NCBI RefSeq assembly: GCF_036880965.1
Contig: NZ_JBAJMV010000002.1
Span: forward strand, 186,001-250,000
Origin: JAUASW01 sp036880965
GTDB lineage: Bacteria; Pseudomonadota; Gammaproteobacteria; Burkholderiales; Burkholderiaceae_C
Direction: 5' to 3'
DNA length: 64,000 nt
The first letter of the stretch is position 1. Every line of letters starts with the position of its first letter. The position numbers and the translations under genes are program-made. Positions 24,199 through 30,162 of this stretch are shown here, piece by piece. The notes under the pieces are model-generated. The model saw only the letters and a program-made list of their open reading frames with translations, was not told the DNA's origin and did no database searches.

Positions 24199-24384
24199 AT
24201 GAACAAGAACCTCGTTCGCGGCCTGGTTGCCGCTGGTGCCCTGGTTGCCGCTGGCGCTTCGCAAGCTGCAACGGACCTGACCGCCATCACTGGCGCGGGT
24301 ACTGAAATCGCGGCTGTGGGTGGCGCGGTGTTCGTTGTGATGGTCGGCATCAAGCTGGTCAAGTGGATCCGCCGCGCCCTGTAA
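24199..24384 (+). CDS. Major coat protein (pVIII-like)
   Basis: Forms the helical tube around the phage DNA. The 61-residue precursor has a signal peptide (MNKNLVRGLVAAGALVAAGA then SQA) leaving a mature chain of about 38 residues: short N-terminus (ATDLTAITGAGTE), membrane helix (AAVGGAVFVVMVGIKLV) and a basic DNA-facing end (KWIRRAL). GGAG precedes ATG 24199. A terminator follows directly, which would keep coat mRNA in excess over the downstream genes, as in Ff phages. Confidence 0.88.
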   Translation: MNKNLVRGLVAAGALVAAGASQAATDLTAITGAGTEIAAVGGAVFVVMVGIKLVKWIRRAL

Positions 24385-24397
24385 GCGCAGCTGGTCC

Positions 24398-24415
24398 GGC
24401 CCTTCGGGGCCTTTT
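24398..24415 (+). terminator. Terminator between coat and pIII-like genes
   Basis: GGCCC (24398-24402), loop TTCG, GGGCC (24407-24411), TTTT (24412-24415). A short stem suggests partial termination. Its place after the coat gene is the same as in other filamentous phages. Confidence 0.75.
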
Positions 24416-24417
24416 CC

Positions 24418-24433
24418 AATTCGCATGCGAAAC
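24418..24433. promoter_or_regulatory. parS-like palindrome, degenerate copy
   Basis: AATTCGCATGCGAAAC differs from GTTTCGC-N2-GCGAAAC at the first two positions only and keeps TTCGCATGCGAA intact. It lies right after the coat terminator and before the pIII-like gene, so it could govern transcription of the distal structural genes. Confidence 0.4.
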
Positions 24434-24458
24434 GTGCGCATTGCAAAAGAGGCAAGTC

Positions 24459-24518
24459 ATGGGAATTTGGGTATGTGTCGCGCTGCTGGGGGGTCTATGG
24501 ATCGTGCTTCGCGATTAG
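24459..24518 (+). CDS. 19-residue membrane peptide (possible pVII/pIX-type minor coat)
   Basis: ATG 24459 behind AGAGG encodes MGIWVCVALLGGLWIVLRD, a single hydrophobic helix with a charged end, then TAG. It overlaps the start of the pIII-like gene in another reading frame. Very short hydrophobic minor coat proteins cap filamentous virions (pVII and pIX in Ff), so this is a plausible equivalent, but size alone makes proof impossible here. Confidence 0.45.
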   Translation: MGIWVCVALLGGLWIVLRD

Positions 24519-25954
24519 TCGCTTGTGTCATGGTGTGGGCGCTTCTAGCGTTTGCGCTGGTGGCGCTTTGCTCGCCGGCCTATGCCATAGGGCTTGCTTC
24601 GCGTGAAACCGTGACGACGTATGTAGGTAAGTGCAGTTCGTCGAGCGTTGCCGACGTAACCTCTTCTTCGTCTGCCGGTGCGACGGCCGCGTGTCTTGCT
24701 AATTGGACTTGGACGGGCTCCGTCTACATTAACGGCTGCACGCGGGCTGTCACGCATGTGGCCTTCATTCATCACGTCGACGCCCTTAGCACGCCTGGAA
24801 ATTTCAGGCATTTCATTTACGCCAATCGGACGTATGCCACGCCTGGGACGTGCCAGCCGCAGCCGGCAGACGTGGCGCAGTTTGGGCATGTGGACGTGCT
24901 AGCGACGACGGCAACGAGTTGCGTTTCGGGCTCGTCACTTATCGCCGGGACCACGGACAAATGTCAGTGCGATCTTGGGCAGAAGCCTGACCCCGCAAAC
25001 CCCGGTAAGTGCGTGCCTTACACATGCGCGGCGCCTGGCACGTACTCGGCTGTCACTCAGCCGGACCAACTCGTGCCAAATGCTGGCGATCTGCAATGCG
25101 ATCAGGGCTGCGAGAACAAGCCGTCAAGCTGGAAGGCTGGCGCGGACGGCAAGATATGGGCTACGTGGCCGTTTGTGTCTACCGGGAAGACCTGCGGCGG
25201 CGCTAAGTCGGCAACGGCACCGGCTTACGACACGGGGGATTTGAATAATCTCAATCCTGCGCCCGTTGCGTGTCCGGCGAATCAATGTCCGGGCTCAGTT
25301 AACGGCACAAATGTTTGTGTGGCCTGTTCTGGAACCAAGGTCGAAGGGCCTAGCACGGCTGCGAGTGGCACCACGCCGGCCAATGATGGCTCGGGGTCGA
25401 TCAAGTCCGAGAACAAAACAACCGAGTGCACGGGCACCAGTTGCACGACGACGACCACGTACAAAGACGCGAGTGGAAACACAGTCGGCACCAAGACGGA
25501 AACCAAGGATCAGAAGTCCTTCTGTCAGGAGAATCCGACTCTGAGCATCTGCAAAGAATCCGCTTTTGGCGGTAATTGTGCGGGTGGCTTCACCTGTAAC
25601 GGGGACGGCGTGCAATGCGCGCTCGCTCGCGAAGTGCACCGGAACAACTGCGAATGGGCGAAGCAAGACCCGGGCATGAAAGGCGCATGGGATAGCGCCG
25701 TCGCAAATGCCGGCCAGGCTCAACCCCCAGGGCATCCAGGCGCAGAAGGTGAAGTTACGTCTATGTCGTTCGCGTCTGCCATTGATCAAACAAACCGCCT
25801 GGGTGGCGGCTGTCCCTCGGATGTGTCTATTTCCTACGCTGGCAGAAGCTGGGTAATTCCATGGTCCCAGCACTGCGACAAGCTGCAACTAATCGGTAAT
25901 TTGATGGTGTCCGTCTGCATGCTTGCGGCTGCCTTCATCGTCTTTAGGAACTGA
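24497..25954 (+). CDS. pIII/TspB-like attachment (minor coat) protein
   Basis: Caps the virion tip, binds the host receptor and releases the particle. From ATG 24497 (GGGGGG upstream) it has 485 residues: signal peptide ending SPAYA, a Cys-rich N-terminal region, a Thr/Ser/Gly-rich linker (about 285-350), a second Cys-rich domain, and the C-terminal anchor LIGNLMVSVCMLAAAFIVFRN. The end CDKLQLIGNLMVS..LAAAFIVFRN is typical of the TspB/attachment-protein group of betaproteobacterial filamentous phages. Open frame upstream to 24425 is not needed. Confidence 0.82.
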   Translation: MDRASRLVACVMVWALLAFALVALCSPAYAIGLASRETVTTYVGKCSSSSVADVTSSSSAGATAACLANWTWTGSVYINGCTRAVTHVAFIHHVDALSTPGNFRHFIYANRTYATPGTCQPQPADVAQFGHVDVLATTATSCVSGSSLIAGTTDKCQCDLGQKPDPANPGKCVPYTCAAPGTYSAVTQPDQLVPNAGDLQCDQGCENKPSSWKAGADGKIWATWPFVSTGKTCGGAKSATAPAYDTGDLNNLNPAPVACPANQCPGSVNGTNVCVACSGTKVEGPSTAASGTTPANDGSGSIKSENKTTECTGTSCTTTTTYKDASGNTVGTKTETKDQKSFCQENPTLSICKESAFGGNCAGGFTCNGDGVQCALAREVHRNNCEWAKQDPGMKGAWDSAVANAGQAQPPGHPGAEGEVTSMSFASAIDQTNRLGGGCPSDVSISYAGRSWVIPWSQHCDKLQLIGNLMVSVCMLAAAFIVFRN

Positions 25955-25955
25955 T

Positions 25956-26258
25956 ATGCCAGCACTACTTATCGCGGCCCTTTGGGGTGGTCTGATTCAG
26001 GTTCTAGGTACGCTCGTCGGTAAGGTGCTGGTGTCCCTTGGCATCGGTTATGCCGTTTTCTCGGGGGTCGATACCTCGATCACCTGGGCACGCGATTACG
26101 TCATTTCGCAGATTTCGGCGCAGCACGCCCAGACCGTGGCAGCCGCAAGCGCCTGTAAGGTCGGGGTGTGCATCTCGATTCTTACTAGCGCGCTAGTGGC
26201 ACGGCTGACCATCAACGGCCTAACGGGTGGCAGCCTGAAGCGCTTCAAGGTGAAATAG
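25956..26258 (+). CDS. pVI-like minor coat protein (DUF2523)
   Basis: A 100-residue membrane protein starting one base after the pIII-like stop, behind TTTAGGA. Hydrophobic segments at about 3-35 and 70-92 flank a polar middle (DYVISQISAQHAQTVAAAS). Size, hydrophobicity and position between pIII and Zot are those of the pVI/DUF2523 family, which acts with pIII in release of the virion from the membrane. Confidence 0.75.
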   Translation: MPALLIAALWGGLIQVLGTLVGKVLVSLGIGYAVFSGVDTSITWARDYVISQISAQHAQTVAAASACKVGVCISILTSALVARLTINGLTGGSLKRFKVK

Positions 26259-26267
26259 GGCGGGGCG

Positions 26268-26283
26268 GTTTCGCTTGCGAAAC
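26268..26283. promoter_or_regulatory. parS-like palindrome, copy 2
   Basis: GTTTCGCTTGCGAAAC, the reverse complement of copy 1 (the same site). It occupies the gap between the convergent pVI-like and zot genes and touches the zot stop codon. With a two-base loop and no T-run it is a poor terminator but a good protein-binding palindrome. Confidence 0.55.
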
Positions 26284-27272
26284 TACTCGACCTTTCGCTC
26301 GTTGTGTGTCGGCACGGCGTGCACTGCCTGCTGCTGCCAGGCGATGAAGAACCCGCCATCAGCAATGCGCCTACACAGGTCCTCCACCATTTCTAGCGCC
26401 GTTCCCTGCTGGCTGTAGCACCTGCACTTGTCTTTGTTGGCAATGCAGGCCGCAGGGTAGGGCGCCTGCGTCGGTTTCGTCACTTCGTCGTAAATTGGCG
26501 CGGTGTGGGGCAGGCCGTCAACGCGGGGCGTGTGGGCCTGCGCATATTGAACCGGCGTTAGTGTCTCGCGCTGGGCTGGCCGCTGGTTATTGCCTCCCAT
26601 GGATTGGCGTTGGTCGGCAGTTATGCCTGCCTGTGCATCCATCCGCGCTTGTACGTTTTCTGGCTTCATCCGGTGGTACGCAAACCAGACAAGTGCGGCT
26701 AGAACTACAGGCAGGGCTAGCAGGATCCAAACGCGCATGGGAATGCGCCGTTTCACCGTGTGAAGCTCTGCCGACTGGTACAGGTCAAAAACGTCTTTCG
26801 GATACTTCCACTCATGGCGGATCGATCCATCGCGGCTCGATGCGACGTTCTCTTTTACGCCGTTCGGGAATTCATGGATCGTCGCTCTGTGCGTGCCGAA
26901 CTTGCGCACTACGTGAAAATGCCGGTCCACCAGACGCCGGACAAAGCTGTCCATCAGCATCGGGTTTTGCGTGATGACGACGAAATCCAGCCCCAGGTGG
27001 CGATGGGTTGCTAGGTTGTTGATATGTGGCGGCGGCTCGCCTCGGCCACGAACCGGAAACGGTTTCTGGCACTCGTCGATGACCATGATTGCGCCAGCTG
27101 GGAGCTTTTCCCAATCCTCGGCCGGCCACTCTTGCCATCCGGGGATATTCAGGCCGCGAATGCTGTTGTGAAAGACCGGCCGTCCTTCCTTGATGGCCGA
27201 GTCTTTCCACCGGGCGAGCGCATACAAGGTCTTGCCGTGGCCTGGCAGGCCGGTGATGAGCGTAATCGGCAT
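26283..27272 (-). CDS. Zot/pI-like phage assembly ATPase
   Basis: Inner-membrane ATPase that drives extrusion of filamentous phage. The 329 residues include the Walker A GLPGHGKT at 7-14, the Walker B region AIMVIDECQKPFP near 80, and one membrane helix WILLALPVVLAALVWFAY near 200; the periplasmic tail has a CRCYSQQGTAL segment typical of Zot C-termini. ATG 27272 is one base after the ParB-like stop, so translation is coupled. Unusually, it runs against the structural genes. Confidence 0.87.
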   Translation of the reverse strand: MPITLITGLPGHGKTLYALARWKDSAIKEGRPVFHNSIRGLNIPGWQEWPAEDWEKLPAGAIMVIDECQKPFPVRGRGEPPPHINNLATHRHLGLDFVVITQNPMLMDSFVRRLVDRHFHVVRKFGTHRATIHEFPNGVKENVASSRDGSIRHEWKYPKDVFDLYQSAELHTVKRRIPMRVWILLALPVVLAALVWFAYHRMKPENVQARMDAQAGITADQRQSMGGNNQRPAQRETLTPVQYAQAHTPRVDGLPHTAPIYDEVTKPTQAPYPAACIANKDKCRCYSQQGTALEMVEDLCRRIADGGFFIAWQQQAVHAVPTHNERKVE

Positions 27273-27273
27273 G

Positions 27274-28113
27274 TCAGACCTCGGCGCCGTCGATCTGTTC
27301 GCGGATCCAGTCGTGTCCGCCGAGTGCTTGCAGCTTGCGGAACTGTTCCGGCGATAGGTCAAGCTGCACCTTATTGAACAATTCGGTCTGTTCTTCGCTT
27401 TCGTCGGTGCCTTCGTCGTCTGCCTGTTCTGCGGCGGCTTCGTCCACCGGATCCGCCTTCAGTTTCGCAAGCGAAGCGCGAACGTCTGCGCGGGCCAGCT
27501 GCTCATTCATGGCGCGGGTGAGGAGGGCGTTAAGCACTCGCGGCGCGTCTTCGTTCTTGCTCTTGGCAATCTGATTGAGCGTATGCAGAATTTCGACATC
27601 GTTCACGGCATCGCTGTCGATCAGCGTGCGGACGCGGCTGTCAAAACTCGGGCTTGTCAATGCAAGGTGTTTGCTCACCCATGCCGGCGACTTGTTCACG
27701 CGCTTCGCGACCTCGGCGGGCTTCTTGTAAACGTTGAACAGCTTGCGCACGCCGTCTGCGGTGTCGGCCAGGTTCAAGCCTTCGCGTTGCAGGTTCTCGG
27801 CCAGCTGCACCTCAGTGATGGCGACGGGCTCCTGGTCGACGATCATTGCCGGGATGCGCTCCAGCTTTGCCAGGCGAGCGGCTGCGGTGCGGCGGTGACC
27901 ATACAAGACGATGAAGCCTTCATCGGCTTCGGGATCGCGGCGGATCACGATAGGCTGCAAGACGCCATATTGCTGGATCGATTCGGCCAGCTGGCGCAGG
28001 CTCTCTTTGTCGAACCCGTTTCGCGTGCGAATCTGTTCGTGGGTGGTGATGAGGGAAAGCGGAACCAGCTTGACGGCGGCGAGGTCGGCGACTGCATGAG
28101 TAGCGGTGTTCAT
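27274..28113 (-). CDS. ParB/Spo0J/KorB-like DNA-binding protein
   Basis: A 279-residue ParB-family protein. Box I-III of the CTP-binding N-domain are seen: LVPLSLITTHEQIRTR, LYGHRRTAAARLA (CTPase arginine motif) and VQLAENLQREGLN. The HTH AKRVNKSPAWVSKHLALT follows at about 130-150. The C-terminal part is acidic and charged. CAGGAGA precedes ATG 28113. ParB-like proteins usually partition plasmids or act as global repressors (KorB); the parS-like palindromes in this element suggest either role, or a part in packaging. It is unusual next to zot. Confidence 0.8.
   Translation of the reverse strand: MNTATHAVADLAAVKLVPLSLITTHEQIRTRNGFDKESLRQLAESIQQYGVLQPIVIRRDPEADEGFIVLYGHRRTAAARLAKLERIPAMIVDQEPVAITEVQLAENLQREGLNLADTADGVRKLFNVYKKPAEVAKRVNKSPAWVSKHLALTSPSFDSRVRTLIDSDAVNDVEILHTLNQIAKSKNEDAPRVLNALLTRAMNEQLARADVRASLAKLKADPVDEAAAEQADDEGTDESEEQTELFNKVQLDLSPEQFRKLQALGGHDWIREQIDGAEV
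27462..27477. promoter_or_regulatory. parS-like palindrome, copy 3 (one mismatch)
   Basis: GTTTCGCAAGCGAAGC differs from copy 1 at one base. It lies inside the ParB-like gene. A weaker version, GTTTCGCGTGCGAATC (28018-28033), lies near the start of the same gene. parS sites inside or near parB are common. Confidence 0.4.
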
Positions 28114-28251
28114 GTGCGAATCTCCTGAAGTGAGGCGCCCGGGATGGGATACCTTCAGAAGATGCTTCCTCGCTCCCGCCTTGGGGCGGGCGGGGGGTGG
28201 GGGCGTCGCGCTAACGTACAAAAGGGCGCAGCTGCCGCTACACCCGATTAA

Positions 28252-28303
28252 AAAACACCCCCATCGCGCCCCTCGCTCTGCATGGGGACGATGGGGGTGT
28301 TTT
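28252..28303. promoter_or_regulatory. Long perfect hairpin in the element 1 intergenic region
   Basis: AAAACACCCCCATCG (28252-28266) and CGATGGGGGTGTTTT (28289-28303) are exact 15-base inverted repeats with a 22-base loop. It lies in the 298-base gap between the HTH gene and the ParB-like gene, the only sizeable gap in this element. A/T tails on both sides fit a two-way terminator. A filamentous phage packaging signal is also a large hairpin in the intergenic region. I cannot decide between them. The rest of the gap (28114-28251) must hold the ParB-zot promoter, but I saw no clear one. Confidence 0.6.
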
Positions 28304-28411
28304 CAGGGTGTTGCGGTGGCTGAGCCCTTTTGAGGCTGTCCAGGCCTGGCGCCCGGCGATGACCGTGACACAAAGCCTGCGACTGGCGCGGGCATTGCAG
28401 CCAGGCCGGGT

Positions 28412-28861
28412 TTACCGTGAGGCGGTGGCAGCTGGTGCGATAGGGATCGTTACCCGGACGGGCCGAGATCCTCGAGGAGCTTGGTGGCGAAGCCATAGAG
28501 CCCGGCCCGAAGGGATCGCCGGTCCTGCGTCGTTGGCGCATCCGAAGTCGGCGATTCGGGCCAGCTGCGCGAGCTGGGCGCGTAGACGGCGGTTCTCTGA
28601 CTTCTCGGCCATGGCCTGGCTGTACATCATCTTCGCCTGATTTTCGGCGTCGGCATTGGCCGCGGATCGGCCCCAGCGTGTGAGCCAGAACAGCGCGAGC
28701 AATACGGGGCGCGGCGCGAAATTTTCGCGGCGGTAGGTCTGCACGGTGCGGACGGAAATCCCGAGCGCCTTGGCGATCGCGGCGTTTGAGGGCTGGCCGA
28801 GGTCGTCCAGGATCTGGCAGAAGTCGGGCGTACAGGTCGGGCTAGGCAATTTGTGGGGCAT
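28412..28861 (-). CDS. HTH protein with coiled coil, element 1 copy
   Basis: A 149-residue regulator. HTH NAAIAKALGISVRTVQTYRR at about 27-46 is followed by FAPRPVLLALFWLTRWG and a coiled coil (EKSENRRLRAQLAQLARI). It is homologous to the first gene of element 2 (29020-29487): both share DLG-P..IA.ALG...RT......E..APR...LALF...WG and L.R.LA.LA.I..FG.AN. ATG 28861 follows GAAGG. In the circular phage the repressor stop (28876-28878) would be 14 bases upstream, so both genes would form one operon that integration interrupts. Confidence 0.75.
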   Translation of the reverse strand: MPHKLPSPTCTPDFCQILDDLGQPSNAAIAKALGISVRTVQTYRRENFAPRPVLLALFWLTRWGRSAANADAENQAKMMYSQAMAEKSENRRLRAQLAQLARIADFGCANDAGPAIPSGRALWLRHQAPRGSRPVRVTIPIAPAATASR

Positions 28862-28968
28862 GGCGAATACCTTCGTCAAGCCAGGCGCGCTGCCTTAGGT
28901 GTACGTCTTGCGTATTGCAAACGGGCCAGGATTCGTGCCAAGAGCCGTGCCATGTAGGCCCATTTGGC

Positions 28969-28996
28969 AGTTGACATAATACACATTGTCGTGAAA
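28969..28996. repeat. attM: Xer site between the two proviruses
   Basis: XerD-type arm AGTTGACATAA (28969-28979), centre TACACA (28980-28985), XerC-type arm TTGTCGTGAAA (28986-28996). It is the only one of the three sites with two recognisable arms, and so is probably the functional dif in this chromosome. ACATAATACACA is shared with attL and TAATACACATTGTCG with attR. Confidence 0.8.
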
Positions 28997-29019
28997 AGGT
29001 AGGCAGTGTATGGTCTTCC

Positions 29020-29487
29020 ATGTTAGCGGCTACTACGAAACTCCCAAGTCAGGCAATAAGCAAAAAACCAAGTTGCCCCAGGGAGTCCGAATTGATAGCC
29101 AGCTTAAACCGCCAATCCTTGCCCGATCTGGTCACACTTCTCGCCGATCTTGGGAACCCGCCGCCACGGTGCATCGCCCGTGCGCTAGGCGTTACAGAAC
29201 GAACCGCCAGGCGCTGGATTCAGGCCGAGCATGCGCCACGCGCCGCCATGCTGGCCTTGTTCTTCTGCTCGACCTGGGGGCTTTCCAGCGTCAACGCGCA
29301 GGCCGTGAACGAAGCACAGCACGCTGCGGCCATGGCCGCAGCGCTGGCCCGCGAGGTTGCGCAGTTGCGCCGCGAGCTGGCTCGGCTCGCGGCAATTGGT
29401 GAGTTCGGTTCGGCCAACGCTCCCGCGTTCAATGCCGACACGCCCGCGCAGCTCTTGCGGCGCAGGCCGATGCTCAACGGCGCTTGA
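29020..29487 (+). CDS. HTH protein with coiled coil, element 2 copy
   Basis: Up to 155 residues. HTH RCIARALGVTERTARRWIQA is followed by HAPRAAMLALFFCSTWG and a coiled coil (REVAQLRRELARLAAIGEF). It is a homologue of 28412-28861, arranged head to head with it around attM. The start is uncertain: ATG 29020 has no ribosome site, whereas TTG 29092 has AGGGAG upstream and would align with the N-terminus of the homologue. The 3' end overlaps the convergent basic peptide gene by 14 bases. Confidence 0.7.
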   Translation: MLAATTKLPSQAISKKPSCPRESELIASLNRQSLPDLVTLLADLGNPPPRCIARALGVTERTARRWIQAEHAPRAAMLALFFCSTWGLSSVNAQAVNEAQHAAAMAAALAREVAQLRRELARLAAIGEFGSANAPAFNADTPAQLLRRRPMLNGA

Positions 29488-29539
29488 AGCGGCCGTTCTT
29501 TGCTCGTGCTGGGGTCTTGCTCTTGCGCTTCTTTGCCAT
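29474..29539 (-). CDS. 21-residue highly basic peptide
   Basis: ATG 29539 encodes MAKKRKSKTPARAKNGRFKR plus one Arg, then TGA. Twelve of 21 residues are Lys or Arg. It begins five bases after the stop of the preceding gene in the same leftward block. Such peptides in small icosahedral phages may neutralise packaged DNA, but this role is only suggested by charge. Confidence 0.55.
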   Translation of the reverse strand: MAKKRKSKTPARAKNGRFKRR

Positions 29540-29543
29540 GGCT

Positions 29544-29702
29544 TCAGCCTTTCAGGTTGTCGATTCGTGCGTGTGCTGCGCGGGCGCTCTCCAGCGCATG
29601 CGATGCCCGTTCATTGAGCCGCGCCAGGTCGGCCCGAATGCCGGCATAGACGCTGGCAGCGAGCGCCGCCTGTGGCAGCAGTTGCAGCAGCCAGTCAGGC
29701 AT
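29544..29702 (-). CDS. Small membrane protein of the lysis module
   Basis: A 52-residue protein: short hydrophobic N-terminal helix (WLLQLLPQAALAASVYAGI), then a charged helix (RADLARLNERASHALESARA) ending HARIDNLKG. This layout is frequent in small phage proteins encoded beside holins. Its ATG overlaps the stop of the holin-like gene (TGATG). Function is inferred only from position. Confidence 0.6.
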   Translation of the reverse strand: MPDWLLQLLPQAALAASVYAGIRADLARLNERASHALESARAAHARIDNLKG

Positions 29703-29869
29703 CAGCTCTGCGCCTTCTCGGGCGCCAGGACGGCCACCAGGCCGGCCACGCCGGCAATGACCTGGCCGGCCAGGTCAACGGTGCCAGGCGGCAAACCGAA
29801 GATCAGGCCGAGGGCCGAGATACCGGCCCAGGTGCTGGGCTCGCGCAGGCGCTTCAAAAATTGCTTCAT
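29702..29869 (-). CDS. Holin-like membrane protein
   Basis: A 55-residue protein with a basic N-terminus (MKQFLKRLREPSTW), two hydrophobic segments (AGISALGLIFGL; AGQVIAGVAGLVAVLA) joined by a short turn with Pro, and a charged end (PEKAQS). This resembles two-helix phage holins, which open the inner membrane so that the lytic enzyme reaches the cell wall. The transglycosylase is encoded upstream in the same block. Confidence 0.6.
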   Translation of the reverse strand: MKQFLKRLREPSTWAGISALGLIFGLPPGTVDLAGQVIAGVAGLVAVLAPEKAQS

Positions 29870-29872
29870 GGT

Positions 29873-30160
29873 TCAGCTCCAGAGGTAGGAAAGAAAGTCC
29901 TTTGCCGGACAGGCAAAGGATGCGTCCCAGGTGCGGCCCTCGGCCTTCGCCTTCTCGCACTCGGTGAGATTGGTTTCAGGGATGCCAACGGCCTTTCCGA
30001 TGGCGATGGCGCCACCTGATACGGTGCCGTCCACCAGGTCAACGGCCGCGCCGCCAATGGCCGCGCCGGCTCCCTTGAAGCCGCCCTTGTAGGCCACCCA
30101 GGCGAGCGCCAGGACGACTGCGCCGCCGGCTGCCAGGTAGACGGGTGGAATGCGCGCCAT
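29873..30160 (-). CDS. Small membrane protein with Gly/Ala-rich helix
   Basis: A 95-residue protein, not recognised. One N-terminal membrane helix (VYLAAGGAVVLALAWVAYKG), a Gly/Ala-rich middle that could be a second weak helix (AAIGGAAVDLV), and a C-terminal segment with two Cys (CEKAKAEGRTWDASFACPAK). Starts two bases after the stop of the gene at 30163. Probably a virion membrane or lysis protein. Confidence 0.6.
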   Translation of the reverse strand: MARIPPVYLAAGGAVVLALAWVAYKGGFKGAGAAIGGAAVDLVDGTVSGGAIAIGKAVGIPETNLTECEKAKAEGRTWDASFACPAKDFLSYLWS

Positions 30161-30162
30161 GG

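Larger units (their letters stand above)
20406..28985. mobile_element. Element 1: filamentous (inovirus-like) provirus in dif
   Basis: About 8.6 kb bounded by the Xer-type sites at 20395 and 28969. It has the inovirus replication, structural and assembly modules: RstA-like Rep, ssDNA-binding protein, small coat protein with leader peptide, pIII-like, pVI-like and Zot/pI, plus two HTH regulators, a DUF2726 protein and a ParB-like protein. No integrase or transposase is present, so the host XerC/XerD recombinases are the likely integration machinery. All core genes look intact, so it may be able to produce phage. Confidence 0.9.

Noticed and set aside
24596..24609. GCTTCGCGTGAAAC inside the pIII-like gene as another parS
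   Set aside because: It resembles canonical parS by one or two bases but not the longer palindrome used in this element; a single coding occurrence is likely chance.
26268..26283. GTTTCGCTTGCGAAAC as a transcription terminator between pVI and zot
   Set aside because: The loop would be only two bases and no T-run follows; the same palindrome recurs where no terminator is expected.
27274..28113. The ParB-like gene as the host chromosomal parB
   Set aside because: It lacks a parA partner, lies inside the phage between att sites, and is coupled to zot; chromosomal parAB lie near the origin, whereas dif marks the terminus.
29484..29888. A 134-codon plus-strand frame after the element 2 HTH gene
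   Set aside because: Three consecutive small genes on the minus strand with overlaps and membrane features explain the region better.
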